A stretch of 64,000 nucleotides of DNA from Neobacillus paridis (GCF_016765675.1 NZ_JAESWB010000247.1:112678-176677); one strand, 5' to 3'; counted from the first letter of the stretch, positions 26,929 to 35,675 are shown. Notes: generated from the letters alone by a model not told the origin. A program made the numbers and translations.

Positions 26929-28530
26929 GTGAGCGAAATTAGTAGACGGAAGTTTTTGAAGAACGCTGCGATTGGTGCAGTAGGTATGGCATCCATCAGT
27001 CTCTTGGGTGGATGTGCTGATGATAAGGACACAAAAGATAAAAAAGCAAATAAAGTCACCCATAACCCGGTCCGTACAGAAAAGTGTGATTTAGTCGTAG
27101 TGGGCAGCGGTACGGCTGGTTTATGTGCAGCCGTTCGTGCGGCTGAATTAGGTGCTTCTGTCATTCTACTTGAGAAACTGCCGGCACTTGGCGGTACCTC
27201 CGCATTAACAGAAGGAATCGGAGGGCTTAACTCTTACATGAACAAAAAAATGGGCAAAGGCGGCAAGCCTTTTGATGTTAATGAAGCTCTTCAGAGAAGT
27301 CAGGAGTATTCCCATTGGGCTGCAGATTCCAAAACTTATGAGAGATTTATAAGCGAAAGTGGCAAGACGATCGACTGGCTTCATTTCCAATGTGGTGTTC
27401 AGTTCCTAACGGCAGATGTTACTGCCCCGACATCCTATCCTTCTTGGCATTTAGGGGCTGTAGACGGTAAATTCGCTTATGTTGGCAAAGCTGTTCACAA
27501 GCCACTTATTGACTATGGTAAGAAGCATGGACTTAAAACTAGAGTATCAAATCCGGCAACAGGACTTATTGTTGAAAACGGAACCGTCAAGGGTGTCTAT
27601 GTACAGGATAAGGAGAAAAAACAAGAATACGCTATTAGAGCGAAGAATGTTGTCCTTGCTACCGGTGGATATGCTAACAATAAAGAGATGTTCAAGCGAT
27701 TCACTTATCGTGACTCAGATACGGTATGGAACTATGGTTTACACGAAGGCCGGGATGGGGATGGAATTAAATGGGCAGAAGAGATAGATGGAGTTCTTCA
27801 TTATCCAGGTACAGTCATGTATGCCTATCCCCAGGTTGTCGGTAATAAGGTCTTTGGCGGTGCAGTTCCATTTTTATTCGCCATGCAGCCAATTCTCCGC
27901 GTCAACGAACGGGGTGAACGATTCTACAATGAAGCGAATGGCGGGGACTTTACCATTACCAGCAATGCGATGAAAGCTCAACAAAGAGTTTTCTCTATAC
28001 TTGATCAATCATTATTGGAATATATTCATGATAAAGCAGTTATGGTCGGTTTCGCTGACGCAGTACCCACAGGTAAACCAATGCGTGACGCCTATAAAGC
28101 CGTTGACGAGGGAATTAAAAATCGTCAAGTACATAAGTTTGACACTGTGGGACAATTAGCGAAATTTATCGGTTGTGAGGTCAAAAGACTCCAGGAAACG
28201 CTTGATAAATATAATAAGGCGTGCGCCATTGGTAAAGATGAAGAGTTTGGTATGCCAGCATCGTTCCTACATCCTATGAAAAGGGCTCCATTCTACATCG
28301 CCGAACTTCAGTTGGCTATGTACACCACTATAGGCGGTCTTCATGTCGATGAATATTTACGAGTTATCAACACCAAAGGAGAGCCAATATCCGGGCTGTT
28401 TGCACTGGGAAACGATGCAAGTTCGATCTACGGTACCGATTACGATGTCGGCATCTTGTCTGGATCTCAGCAGGGCTGGTGTGCGACGGGTGGGCGACTC
28501 GTTGCAGAATATGTAACTGGCAAGGCTTAA
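26929..28530 (+). CDS. Tat-exported FAD-dependent reductase lipoprotein
   Basis: About 533 aa. The twin-arginine signal SRRKFLKNAAIGAVGMA is followed by a lipobox-like SLLGGC, so the folded flavoprotein is exported by Tat and then probably lipidated. The FrdA/FccA-type FAD fold includes VVVGSGTAGLCAAVRAAELG, GGTSALTEGIGG, LATGGYANN, NERGERFYNE and the C-terminal LFALGNDASS. Like the protein at 21809 it ends in a GSQQGW motif (DYDVGILSGSQQGW) in place of the RLGGN of fumarate reductases. It is a paralogue with perhaps a different substrate. GTG at 26929, 8 nt after GGGG, is the likely start. No FMN or heme domain. Confidence 0.85.
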   Translation: MSEISRRKFLKNAAIGAVGMASISLLGGCADDKDTKDKKANKVTHNPVRTEKCDLVVVGSGTAGLCAAVRAAELGASVILLEKLPALGGTSALTEGIGGLNSYMNKKMGKGGKPFDVNEALQRSQEYSHWAADSKTYERFISESGKTIDWLHFQCGVQFLTADVTAPTSYPSWHLGAVDGKFAYVGKAVHKPLIDYGKKHGLKTRVSNPATGLIVENGTVKGVYVQDKEKKQEYAIRAKNVVLATGGYANNKEMFKRFTYRDSDTVWNYGLHEGRDGDGIKWAEEIDGVLHYPGTVMYAYPQVVGNKVFGGAVPFLFAMQPILRVNERGERFYNEANGGDFTITSNAMKAQQRVFSILDQSLLEYIHDKAVMVGFADAVPTGKPMRDAYKAVDEGIKNRQVHKFDTVGQLAKFIGCEVKRLQETLDKYNKACAIGKDEEFGMPASFLHPMKRAPFYIAELQLAMYTTIGGLHVDEYLRVINTKGEPISGLFALGNDASSIYGTDYDVGILSGSQQGWCATGGRLVAEYVTGKA

Positions 28531-28687
28531 GCTCCTTCAAACCTTGAAGATATATATCGAAAATTACATAATTTTGTAAACTAAATTCGCTTACCCTAAA
28601 GACCAGTTTGTGAGAAGGGTTTTGTCAGTTGCAGCAATTTGATCTTCACCAGTCCAGCAGAGTGAAAACGAAATATTTAAACTGCCA

Positions 28688-28720
28688 GGACCCGGCTCTC
28701 AATCAAGGGAGCTGGGTCTA
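28688..28720 (+). terminator. Hairpin after the Tat-exported flavoprotein gene
   Basis: Imperfect stem GACCCGGCTCTC/GGGAGCTGGGTC with a small loop. The following TATT tail is weak, so termination may be partial. Confidence 0.55.
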
Positions 28721-28784
28721 TTAAACAAATTGTATCCATGACTTTGAATCATGACACGGAAGTCGGCCCCAACAGGTTAAGTGA

Positions 28785-28852
28785 TTGTACAATTTGTAAG
28801 AAAAACTTCTTACACCTGTACGATGAAACATCAACATCGGAAGGGATAAAAT
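28785..28852 (+). promoter_or_regulatory. Activator-type promoter module B (cytochrome operon)
   Basis: TTGTAC (28785-28790) and CTGTAC (28816-28821) 31 bp apart, then TGAAAC (28824-28829), a 17-bp spacer and TAAAAT (28847-28852). Between the repeats is the dyad TGTAAG-N8-CTTACA (28795-28814). The downstream string TGTACGATGAAA is shared exactly with module A. Leader to the cytochrome ATG: about 170 nt. The rest of the 500-bp gap shows no gene. Confidence 0.6.
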
Positions 28853-29030
28853 TAATGTAGTAAAAGAATCTATCATCGAACGAGTGAGGAAGAAAGTGAA
28901 ATCATGATCTAGAACGGGCAGCATATGGGGTCCCTCAGAATGATTAGATCCAGCTGAAAAAAAAACGAAGAGGCTGAAACTGCAGGGGAAAGGATAATCA
29001 TCAGAAAAGTTAATGGTGGAGGTAGTGTTT

Positions 29031-29566
29031 ATGAAAAAAATAGTGATTCTGGTAAAAAGAAAAGAAAATTTTTCACCTTAAAAAATATCCTCATCATGGT
29101 TGGTGTGTTCATTGTCCTTGGATTTGGAACTGGAGCGGGTGTGTTAAAAGCAAGTGAGAAACCATCATTTTGCGCTATTTGCCATAATATGGACAAATAT
29201 TATGATTCTTATAGGGATGAAGGGCTCCTTGCAAATAAACATGCCAAAGCAGGTGTTACCTGCCACGACTGCCACCAGGAAGGCATTTCTAAAAAAATGG
29301 AAGAGGGTGTAAAATACGTAACCGGGGATTATGAAACTCCTCTTAAAAAACGTGACTTTGGGACCCGTGATTTTTGTCTGAAATGTCATGATTTTGATAA
29401 AGTCAAGAAAAAAACGGCTTTCGATGAATCAAATCCACATGATAATCACAATGGAAAACAGAATTGCAACGTATGTCATAATATGCATCAGAAATCTAAG
29501 GCAATGTGTGAAGAGTGTCATTCCTTTAAATGGATGGATGACCTTGATGAAAGTTGGAAAAAGTAG
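29031..29566 (+). CDS. Five-heme NapC/NirT-like membrane cytochrome c (frame broken at A7)
   Basis: From 29096 the open frame encodes a membrane segment (GVFIVLGFGTGAGVLKAS), then SEKPSFCAICHNM and in all five CXXCH motifs: CAICH, CHDCH, CLKCH, CNVCH and CEECH. It is a quinol-oxidising NapC/NrfH/CymA-type cytochrome facing outwards. The natural start, ATG 29031 with GGTGGAGG, is in another frame: ATG is followed by A7 (29034-29040) and an early stop 16 codons on. One extra A restores MKKNSDSGKKKRKFF joined in frame to the cytochrome. This means a sequencing error, transcriptional slippage/-1 frameshifting, or a phase-variable off state. The ATG at 29096 has no ribosome site. It is followed by resB and ccsA, which would mature its hemes. 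Confidence 0.8.
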
Positions 29567-29609
29567 TTGAGTTCCATTAAGTCGCGCGGTTTTAGTTAGG
29601 GGCGAAATC

Positions 29610-30623
29610 ATGGTTGCAGCAAAAGAAATCTATCGAATTATTTCTTCCATGAAAACCGGACTCTGTTTGCTCGTATTAATCGGATTAGTATCAGCTGTCG
29701 GCAGTATGGTTTTTCCAGGTGGTTTTTTTAATACCTTTGTATTTAAACTTCTTTTGCTATTGTTACTGCTAAATATGATGCTTTGCACGATCAATAGGGT
29801 AGTATTTTTTAAGAAATCAAATTTTTTTAAAAGGAAGATTGGAAAAGGATTAATCCGTCAGATAGGTGTCCTTCTTCTTCACTCGGGAATTGTCTTAATC
29901 TTAATTGGTGGTGTGGTTTATAGTTTCTATGGTCAGAGTGAACAAATTGAAATTTTATCTGGAGAGACGACTAATTTGGCCTATGCTATGGTAATGGATA
30001 AACCCATTTCATTAAAATTAAATGATTTTAAAATTGAGACTAATCATGATGGTACACCATCTCAGTATTATTCGGATTTATCCGTCATCGAGGGCGGAAA
30101 AACTCAGCGAAAACAAGTAATTAGTGTGAATCATCCGCTTAAATATAAGCATATCAAAGCTTACCAAGATAGTTATGGATACGCTGTCAGATCAAGGGCT
30201 GTAACCAATACGGACAATGGGCAGGAACAGTTATTATATGAAGGAGAGTCTTTGACTATCCCAGGTTCGAAACGGACGGTTAAGATATACCGGTATTTTC
30301 CTGATTTTGATCCGACAAAAGGAATGGCCCAAAACTCTATGAAACAGGGCGATGCCCGGGTTGTCTATTCCGTATATGAGAATAAAAAATTGTTGGGTGT
30401 GGGTGCTGCAAAGTTTGGCAGTAAAATCGAAATTGACGACCATAAATATGTAGTATTTGATGGAGTTGAACCCTTTACAGTACTGAAAGTGAAATCAGAT
30501 CCGGGATTAATATTTGTGCTCATCGGGTCATTAATGTTCATGCTGGGGGTATCCATGGCGCTCATTTATATGCCAGCTCGAAAAAAACAAAATCAGCTTC
30601 AGCAAAATACAGCAGTCGTGTGA
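29610..30623 (+). CDS. resB: Cytochrome c biogenesis protein ResB (short form)
   Basis: A 337-aa System II (Ccs) subunit that with CcsA exports heme and attaches it to CXXCH apo-cytochromes. It shows the N-terminal pair of membrane segments starting YRIISSMKTGLCLLVLIGLV, a third near 90-110 (IGVLLLHSGIVLILIGGVV), a large extracytoplasmic beta-rich domain (about 115-300), and a C-terminal membrane segment. It is clearly shorter than the roughly 540-aa ResB of B. subtilis and resembles compact forms linked to multiheme cytochromes. It sits 43 nt after the cytochrome gene. Confidence 0.85.
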   Translation: MVAAKEIYRIISSMKTGLCLLVLIGLVSAVGSMVFPGGFFNTFVFKLLLLLLLLNMMLCTINRVVFFKKSNFFKRKIGKGLIRQIGVLLLHSGIVLILIGGVVYSFYGQSEQIEILSGETTNLAYAMVMDKPISLKLNDFKIETNHDGTPSQYYSDLSVIEGGKTQRKQVISVNHPLKYKHIKAYQDSYGYAVRSRAVTNTDNGQEQLLYEGESLTIPGSKRTVKIYRYFPDFDPTKGMAQNSMKQGDARVVYSVYENKKLLGVGAAKFGSKIEIDDHKYVVFDGVEPFTVLKVKSDPGLIFVLIGSLMFMLGVSMALIYMPARKKQNQLQQNTAVV

Positions 30624-30663
30624 AAGGGATAGTTCACGATTAGATAGAAAGGAAGATTCACCA

Positions 30664-31500
30664 TTGGCAATTTTTATTCAAATTATCGTATACGCATCAC
30701 TGATTCTTTATATCGCAGCTTCTGTCCTGTACTTTGCTGGCTATCGTTCTGAGAAAAATGGAATGCTAAAGGCAGCTTCAGCTATAGCCATTGTTGGCTG
30801 TATTATCAATTTTCTTGCCTTGATCATACGAACGATCCTTTCTGGTAGACTTCCGTTGAGCAGTGGCTATGAATTTATTCTGAGCTTCGCGTTTTTAACC
30901 AGTTTACTTTACCTTATTTTTGAGTGGAAAAACAAAGCAAAAAATGCCGGTGGTATTGTAATGATCATTGCAGCACTATTAATCTTAGCTGTAATCATCA
31001 TTGCTGGCGGACAATTGGATGAGGTCAGCCCACTCATGCCAGCACTTAAAAGTCCATGGTTAACGGTTCATGTGTTAACAGCGGCACTGGCATATGCCAG
31101 TTTTGCGCTGGCTGCAGGATTGGCGATCATCCAAATTAGAAAAATAAAACAGGGCAATACGGCACAGGATAGTAAAATTTATCGCGTTGTAGCCATTGGG
31201 TTTATGCTGTTGTCATTTTCCATTATATTGGGCGCAATCTGGGCAGAGCAAGCCTGGGGAGCCTACTGGACTTGGGATCCTAAAGAAGTCTGGGCCCTTG
31301 TCACCTGGATTATTTATGCAATCTATTTGCATCTTCACCGAAGAAAAACATGGCGTGGTGCAAGAGCATGCTGGATGGTGATTGCAGGTTTTATTATTGT
31401 CTTATTTACCTTTTTTGGCGTCAATTTTCTCTTTTCAGGAATGCATAGTTATGCAGATAGTATTGATCCGCTCTTTCATATGAATGAGCAGTTTTTGTAA
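30664..31500 (+). CDS. ccsA: Cytochrome c biogenesis protein CcsA/ResC
   Basis: A 278-aa, eight-helix heme handling protein. It has the tryptophan-rich WWD-type motif WGAYWTWDPKEVWALVTW that binds heme at the outer face, and conserved His residues (TVHVLTAALAY; a late GMHSYA). It forms the cytochrome c synthetase with ResB. The start is TTG at 30664 after AGGAAG. It follows ResB by 40 nt and ends the operon at a terminator. A second copy of resBC elsewhere in the genome is likely but cannot be seen here. Confidence 0.9.
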   Translation: MAIFIQIIVYASLILYIAASVLYFAGYRSEKNGMLKAASAIAIVGCIINFLALIIRTILSGRLPLSSGYEFILSFAFLTSLLYLIFEWKNKAKNAGGIVMIIAALLILAVIIIAGGQLDEVSPLMPALKSPWLTVHVLTAALAYASFALAAGLAIIQIRKIKQGNTAQDSKIYRVVAIGFMLLSFSIILGAIWAEQAWGAYWTWDPKEVWALVTWIIYAIYLHLHRRKTWRGARACWMVIAGFIIVLFTFFGVNFLFSGMHSYADSIDPLFHMNEQFL

Positions 31501-31534
31501 GACCCCCTTCTATAGAAGTTTATCTTCTAAGCTA

Positions 31535-31571
31535 GGCTCAAATCCTGGTAACAGCGATTTGGGCTTTTTTT
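31535..31571 (+). terminator. Terminator of the cytochrome-ResB-CcsA operon
   Basis: Stem GGCTCAAATC/GATTTGGGC with an 11-nt loop and a T7 tail. Confidence 0.85.
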
Positions 31572-31766
31572 ACTATGGAATAACTTCGCTCTGTTCACCT
31601 TACCATTCTCTTAATGTCAAGGTTGAATTCCTTTTAGCAAGACAATGGATTTTTTACTTTTAAAAAGAAAAATTTTTAAAAAATTTTAATAAAAATGAAG
31701 GCGAAATTCATAGGAAATAGATTAATATTATAATATAGGTAAAAATGTAACAAGGGAGGTAATATT

Positions 31767-33827
31767 ATGGGAGAACCTAACTTTGTCAAAACGATTTGCG
31801 GCTACTGCGGAACTGGCTGCGGATTAATTCTGGAAGTCCAGGACAATAAAATCATCAAGATCCGCGGTGATAAGGAAGCCCCGGTAAACAAAGGGCAGAC
31901 ATGTGTAAAAGGGGCCTTTGCCTATGAATATGTCCATGCCCAAAACCGGTTGACAACCCCGCTCATTAAAAAAGCAGGTAAGCTGGTTGAAACCACTTGG
32001 GAAGAAGCTTATCGCTTTATTGCCGATAACCTATCAAGAATAAAATCTGACTGGGGCCCCAATGCCATCAGCATGTTTGCTTGTGCAAGAAGCACAAATG
32101 AATCTAATTATGTTACCCAAAAATTTATGAGAGCCGTCATCGGCAGCAATAATATTGACGGCTGTAACCGAACGTGACATGCTCCCAGCGTTGCCGGTCT
32201 GGCAACTATCTTTGGAAGCGGTTTTCCGACCAATACACTTGAAGATTTTGAACGGGCTGAAGTTCTGCTGCTAATGGGTTCCAACACCACCGAAGCACAT
32301 CCGATTATTGCCAATCGGATGAAAAAGGCAGCTAAATCCGGGCTAAAAATAATCGTGATTGATCCGCGAAGAATTGATATGGTCAAAGTGGCTCATCGTC
32401 ACCTGCAAATTAATGTCGGGACTGATATTGCTTTGATCAATGCCTTTATCCGGGTGATATTGACCGAGGGACTATATGATGCAAAATTTATTGATCAAGT
32501 TACCATTGATTTTGAAAAGCTAGCGCGTCAGGTGGAACCATTTACCCCGGAATACGCAGCAGCGATTACCGGGGTGTCGGCTGAGGATATCGTAACAACA
32601 GCGAGAGAATACGCAACGTCGAGCGGTTCGATGATTGCCTATACACTGGGAATTACCGAGCATCATTGCGGTGTTAATAATGTCTTTGATATTGCTAATC
32701 TTGCGCTGCTAACTGGCAATATTGGCAAACCAGGAACCGGGATTATGCCGCTTCGGGGACAAAATAATGTCCAGGGTGCAGGAGATATGGGCTGCCTGCC
32801 TAACCAGCTTGCAGGGGCAATGAGTTTGGCCAATGACGAATTCCGTGCCCGCTATGAAAAAGAGTGGAATGTTACCCTTAATCCGATTGCAGGCGACACA
32901 CAAACACGGACATTTGACCGAATTGAAATGGGTGATCTGAAGGCGTTATACATTATCGGCGAAAATCCCCTGCTCGCTGATGTGAATATGAATCATACGA
33001 AAACACTATTTAAAAAACTCGATTTATTAATAGTCCAGGATATTTTTTTAACGGAAACAGCAAAGCTGGCCGATGTTGTTCTTCCTGCCCGTTCGTGGGG
33101 TGAAGTAGATGGAACTTATACGAATACTGACAGGCGAATCCAACGGGTTCGAAAAGCAGTGAAACCTCATCCTAGCACGAAGGAGGATTGGGAAATCCTT
33201 TGTGAGCTTGCCACAATGATGGGTTATCCAATGCAGTATCAAAATAGTGAGGAAATTTGGAATGAAGTAAGAAAGCTTGCCTGGGAGATGTATGGCGGTA
33301 TTTCTTATGAACGGCTTGATCGGGAATACAGCATCCATTATCCATGCCCGGATGAAAATCATCCTGGAACCTTCATCATGCACGAACGTTTTCATCAAGA
33401 TAAAGAAACAAAGAAGGCACCGTTTGTACCGGTTGATTATACACCGCCAATGGAGTTGCCTGATGAGGAATTTCCATTTATCCTGACAACCGGAAGACGC
33501 TACGAATCATATAATACTCATACACAAACCCGGCATTATGCGACAGGTGTTAAGATTAAGCAAAAGGAAGAGACGGTTGATATTCATCCCGAAGATGCTG
33601 TTGCCTTAGGAATTGCAGACGGAGAAGTGGTTCAAGTACGCTCCCGCAGAGGTGAACTGCAGGTCAAAGCCAAGATTACCGAACAAGTAGTCCCTGGGTT
33701 AGTGTTCATGAGCTTCCATTGGCACGAAACGCCAACAAATGTGTTAACCCTAAATGAGTATGACCCGATTTCCGGTACCGCCGAATATAAAGCATGTGCC
33801 GTCACCATTGAACGGTTAGTCAATTAA
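31767..33827 (+). CDS. fdhF: Formate dehydrogenase, selenocysteine-containing catalytic subunit
   Basis: A 686-aa molybdopterin oxidoreductase that oxidises formate to CO2. The N-terminal [4Fe-4S] site is CGYCGTGCGL...CVKG. An in-frame TGA at codon 137 lies in the context DGCNRT-U-HAPSVAGL, exactly where FDH-H carries selenocysteine (CCARV-U-HGPSVAGL), and the frame continues for 549 codons with typical bis-MGD blocks (LLMGSNTTEAHP, GNIGKPGTGIMPLRGQNNVQ, and TGRRYESYNTHTQTR near the C-terminal domain). A SECIS hairpin follows the TGA. It is a single-subunit-sized gene with no Fe-S or cytochrome partner adjacent; electrons may go to a soluble carrier. Start ATG after AAGGGAGG. Confidence 0.93.
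32175..32206 (+). other. UGA Sec codon and bacterial SECIS hairpin
   Basis: TGA at 32175-32177. The hairpin GTTGCC (32190-32195), loop GGTCT (32196-32200), GGCAAC (32201-32206) begins 12 nt after it. The GGUCU apical loop equals the SelB-binding loop of E. coli fdhF. The organism should therefore carry selA, selB, selC and selD. Confidence 0.9.
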
Positions 33828-33833
33828 TGCTTC

Positions 33834-33873
33834 AAGAAGACGCAGTCAGTCACCAGACTGCGTCTTCTTTTTT
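33834..33873. terminator. Bidirectional terminator between fdhF and narK-like gene
   Basis: 14-bp perfect stem AAGAAGACGCAGTC/GACTGCGTCTTCTT with an 8-nt loop and a T tract. Confidence 0.92.
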
Positions 33874-35386
33874 AACTTTTTTCTATTTTATCACTTTTTA
33901 CGTTTTCTTCCTTAAACATTCCTACGTAATGTTTCGTTGCGCCGGTTTCATCTTTTATCGCCGTAATCGTTAACCATTCTTTATAAATATCATTGCTTTT
34001 ACGTTTGTTCCAGATCTCACCTTCCCAAAATCCCTCATTTAATAAACTATCCCACATTCTTTCGTAAAAATCGTTCCCATGTTCACCTGACTGAAGGATA
34101 CTAGGGGTTTTTCCTAGTACTTCTTCTGGGGGATATCCGGTAATTTTCGTGAAGGCTGGGTTCACTTTTTGGATGATCCCATTGGCATCGGTAAGGACAA
34201 TTCCTTCTGCGGCGTGATCGACAATTTTTGAGGAAACTTCAAGTTTGTCTAGGTAATAAAGCCACACGACCAACACTAAGGTGGCAAGTGAAAATTCTGA
34301 CAGTGACATGAATCCGATCGCATAATGACCGGTCCAATTAAACAGAATCGTTAAGATAATGGGTGGGAAGAAACCGCCAAGGCCACCCATTGCAGCAACA
34401 ATTCCGTTAACAATTCCCGCCTGTTTGGAAAAATAAAGCGGCACTAATTTGAAGACAGCACCATTTCCGATTCCAGCAAAAAACGCGACTAATAAACAGC
34501 CGAAAGAGTAAATCGGCAGCGATGGAGTAAACGATAACAGAAAGCCAGCAAACGTCAGGCTAAAAAAGACCCCCATCAAGATTAAAAATGGGTTAATTTT
34601 ATCTCCGAGCCAGCCGCCGACTGGCCGAAAAATTGTTGCCAAGGCAATAAAACCAGCTGTTCGCAAACCTGCATCCACTTTACTTAATTCGAAATGATTC
34701 ACTAAAAAAGAGGGTAAATAAATGGTAAAAGCAACGAAGGAACCAAAAGTAATAAAATAACATAAACTTAAAAACCAAAGCTTAGGGTTACGATAAACCT
34801 GCTTAAAACCAACGGAAAAAGAATTGCTCACTTTGTCCTCTTTTCGATCACCAAAAACAAAATTAAGGATGGCAAAAATTAAAACGATAATTAAAAAAAT
34901 CAGTACGGCTGTTCTCCAACCAAATACATTGGCGAGAACCGGTGCTGAAAAAGATGTAATTGCTGTTCCAATGTTTCCTGCACCATATATTCCATTAATA
35001 AAACCGTGTTTTTCTTTCGGGTAATATTTTGGCAATGAGGTTACGCCAATCGAAAAGACCGCCCCGCCGATACCCAGGAGAAATCCACCTAATATCAACA
35101 TGGAGATAGATTGGGCATAGCTAATCACGGCAATTGGGATCAGTAGGATGATAAAACTAATTGTAAATAATATTCGGGCACCGTAGCGGTTGGCCCAAAA
35201 TCCAATTGGAACCCTTAGTAATGACCCCAAAATGACAGGCACTGCTGTCACCCAGGCAATCTCTGTTGAGGTCAGTTGAATATCCTCTTTTATAAAGGGC
35301 ATTAATGATGAAATTAACACCCAAACCATAAAACCTGCAATCAAGCTACTGGTTTGAATAATAAGTTGTTTTGCACCTTGATGCAT
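33872..35386 (-). CDS. NarK-type nitrate/nitrite MFS transporter fused to a PAS domain
   Basis: A 504-aa protein. Residues about 8-385 form 12 membrane segments of the nitrate/nitrite porter family, with the glycine-rich signatures GIYGAGNIGTAITSF and GIVNGIVAAMGGLGGFFPP. Residues about 388-500 are a complete PAS domain (EGIVLTDANGIIQKVNPAF, ITGYPPEEVLGKTPSILQSG, then FWEGEIWNKRKSND). This cytoplasmic PAS resembles those of histidine kinases. A transporter with a built-in sensor could gate nitrate uptake by redox or ligand state (inference). GAGGGG precedes the ATG. The 289-bp upstream gap to the 53-aa ORF holds its promoter. Confidence 0.88.
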   Translation of the reverse strand: MHQGAKQLIIQTSSLIAGFMVWVLISSLMPFIKEDIQLTSTEIAWVTAVPVILGSLLRVPIGFWANRYGARILFTISFIILLIPIAVISYAQSISMLILGGFLLGIGGAVFSIGVTSLPKYYPKEKHGFINGIYGAGNIGTAITSFSAPVLANVFGWRTAVLIFLIIVLIFAILNFVFGDRKEDKVSNSFSVGFKQVYRNPKLWFLSLCYFITFGSFVAFTIYLPSFLVNHFELSKVDAGLRTAGFIALATIFRPVGGWLGDKINPFLILMGVFFSLTFAGFLLSFTPSLPIYSFGCLLVAFFAGIGNGAVFKLVPLYFSKQAGIVNGIVAAMGGLGGFFPPIILTILFNWTGHYAIGFMSLSEFSLATLVLVVWLYYLDKLEVSSKIVDHAAEGIVLTDANGIIQKVNPAFTKITGYPPEEVLGKTPSILQSGEHGNDFYERMWDSLLNEGFWEGEIWNKRKSNDIYKEWLTITAIKDETGATKHYVGMFKEENVKSDKIEKS

Positions 35387-35675
35387 TCTGAACCCCTCAT
35401 TTCGTTCCCTATACTCAAAAATTTAAGAATTCTGCTTCATTCCTGAGAAAATAACAAGGTAAATCTGATGTCTTTCCCCAAACTTTTTTATAATCCAAAA
35501 ATTTTCACTGATTCAATATATTCGACAACAATTTTCGAAAACGATTTGCATCTTTAGCATTACCGATTAGCGCATATAATAGTCCATATGATTGGTTAGT
35601 TTTTACATCAAGGGGAGAATGCGCCTAAATAAAATTTCAAAGGATCGGATAAATTAGGGGAAAGGAGTGAGAAAA

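Noticed and set aside
31767..32177. A 136-aa truncated molybdopterin oxidoreductase followed by a separate 517-aa ORF
   Set aside because: The TGA between them lies at the selenocysteine position with a SECIS hairpin; frame is continuous from 31767 to 33827, so it is one gene.
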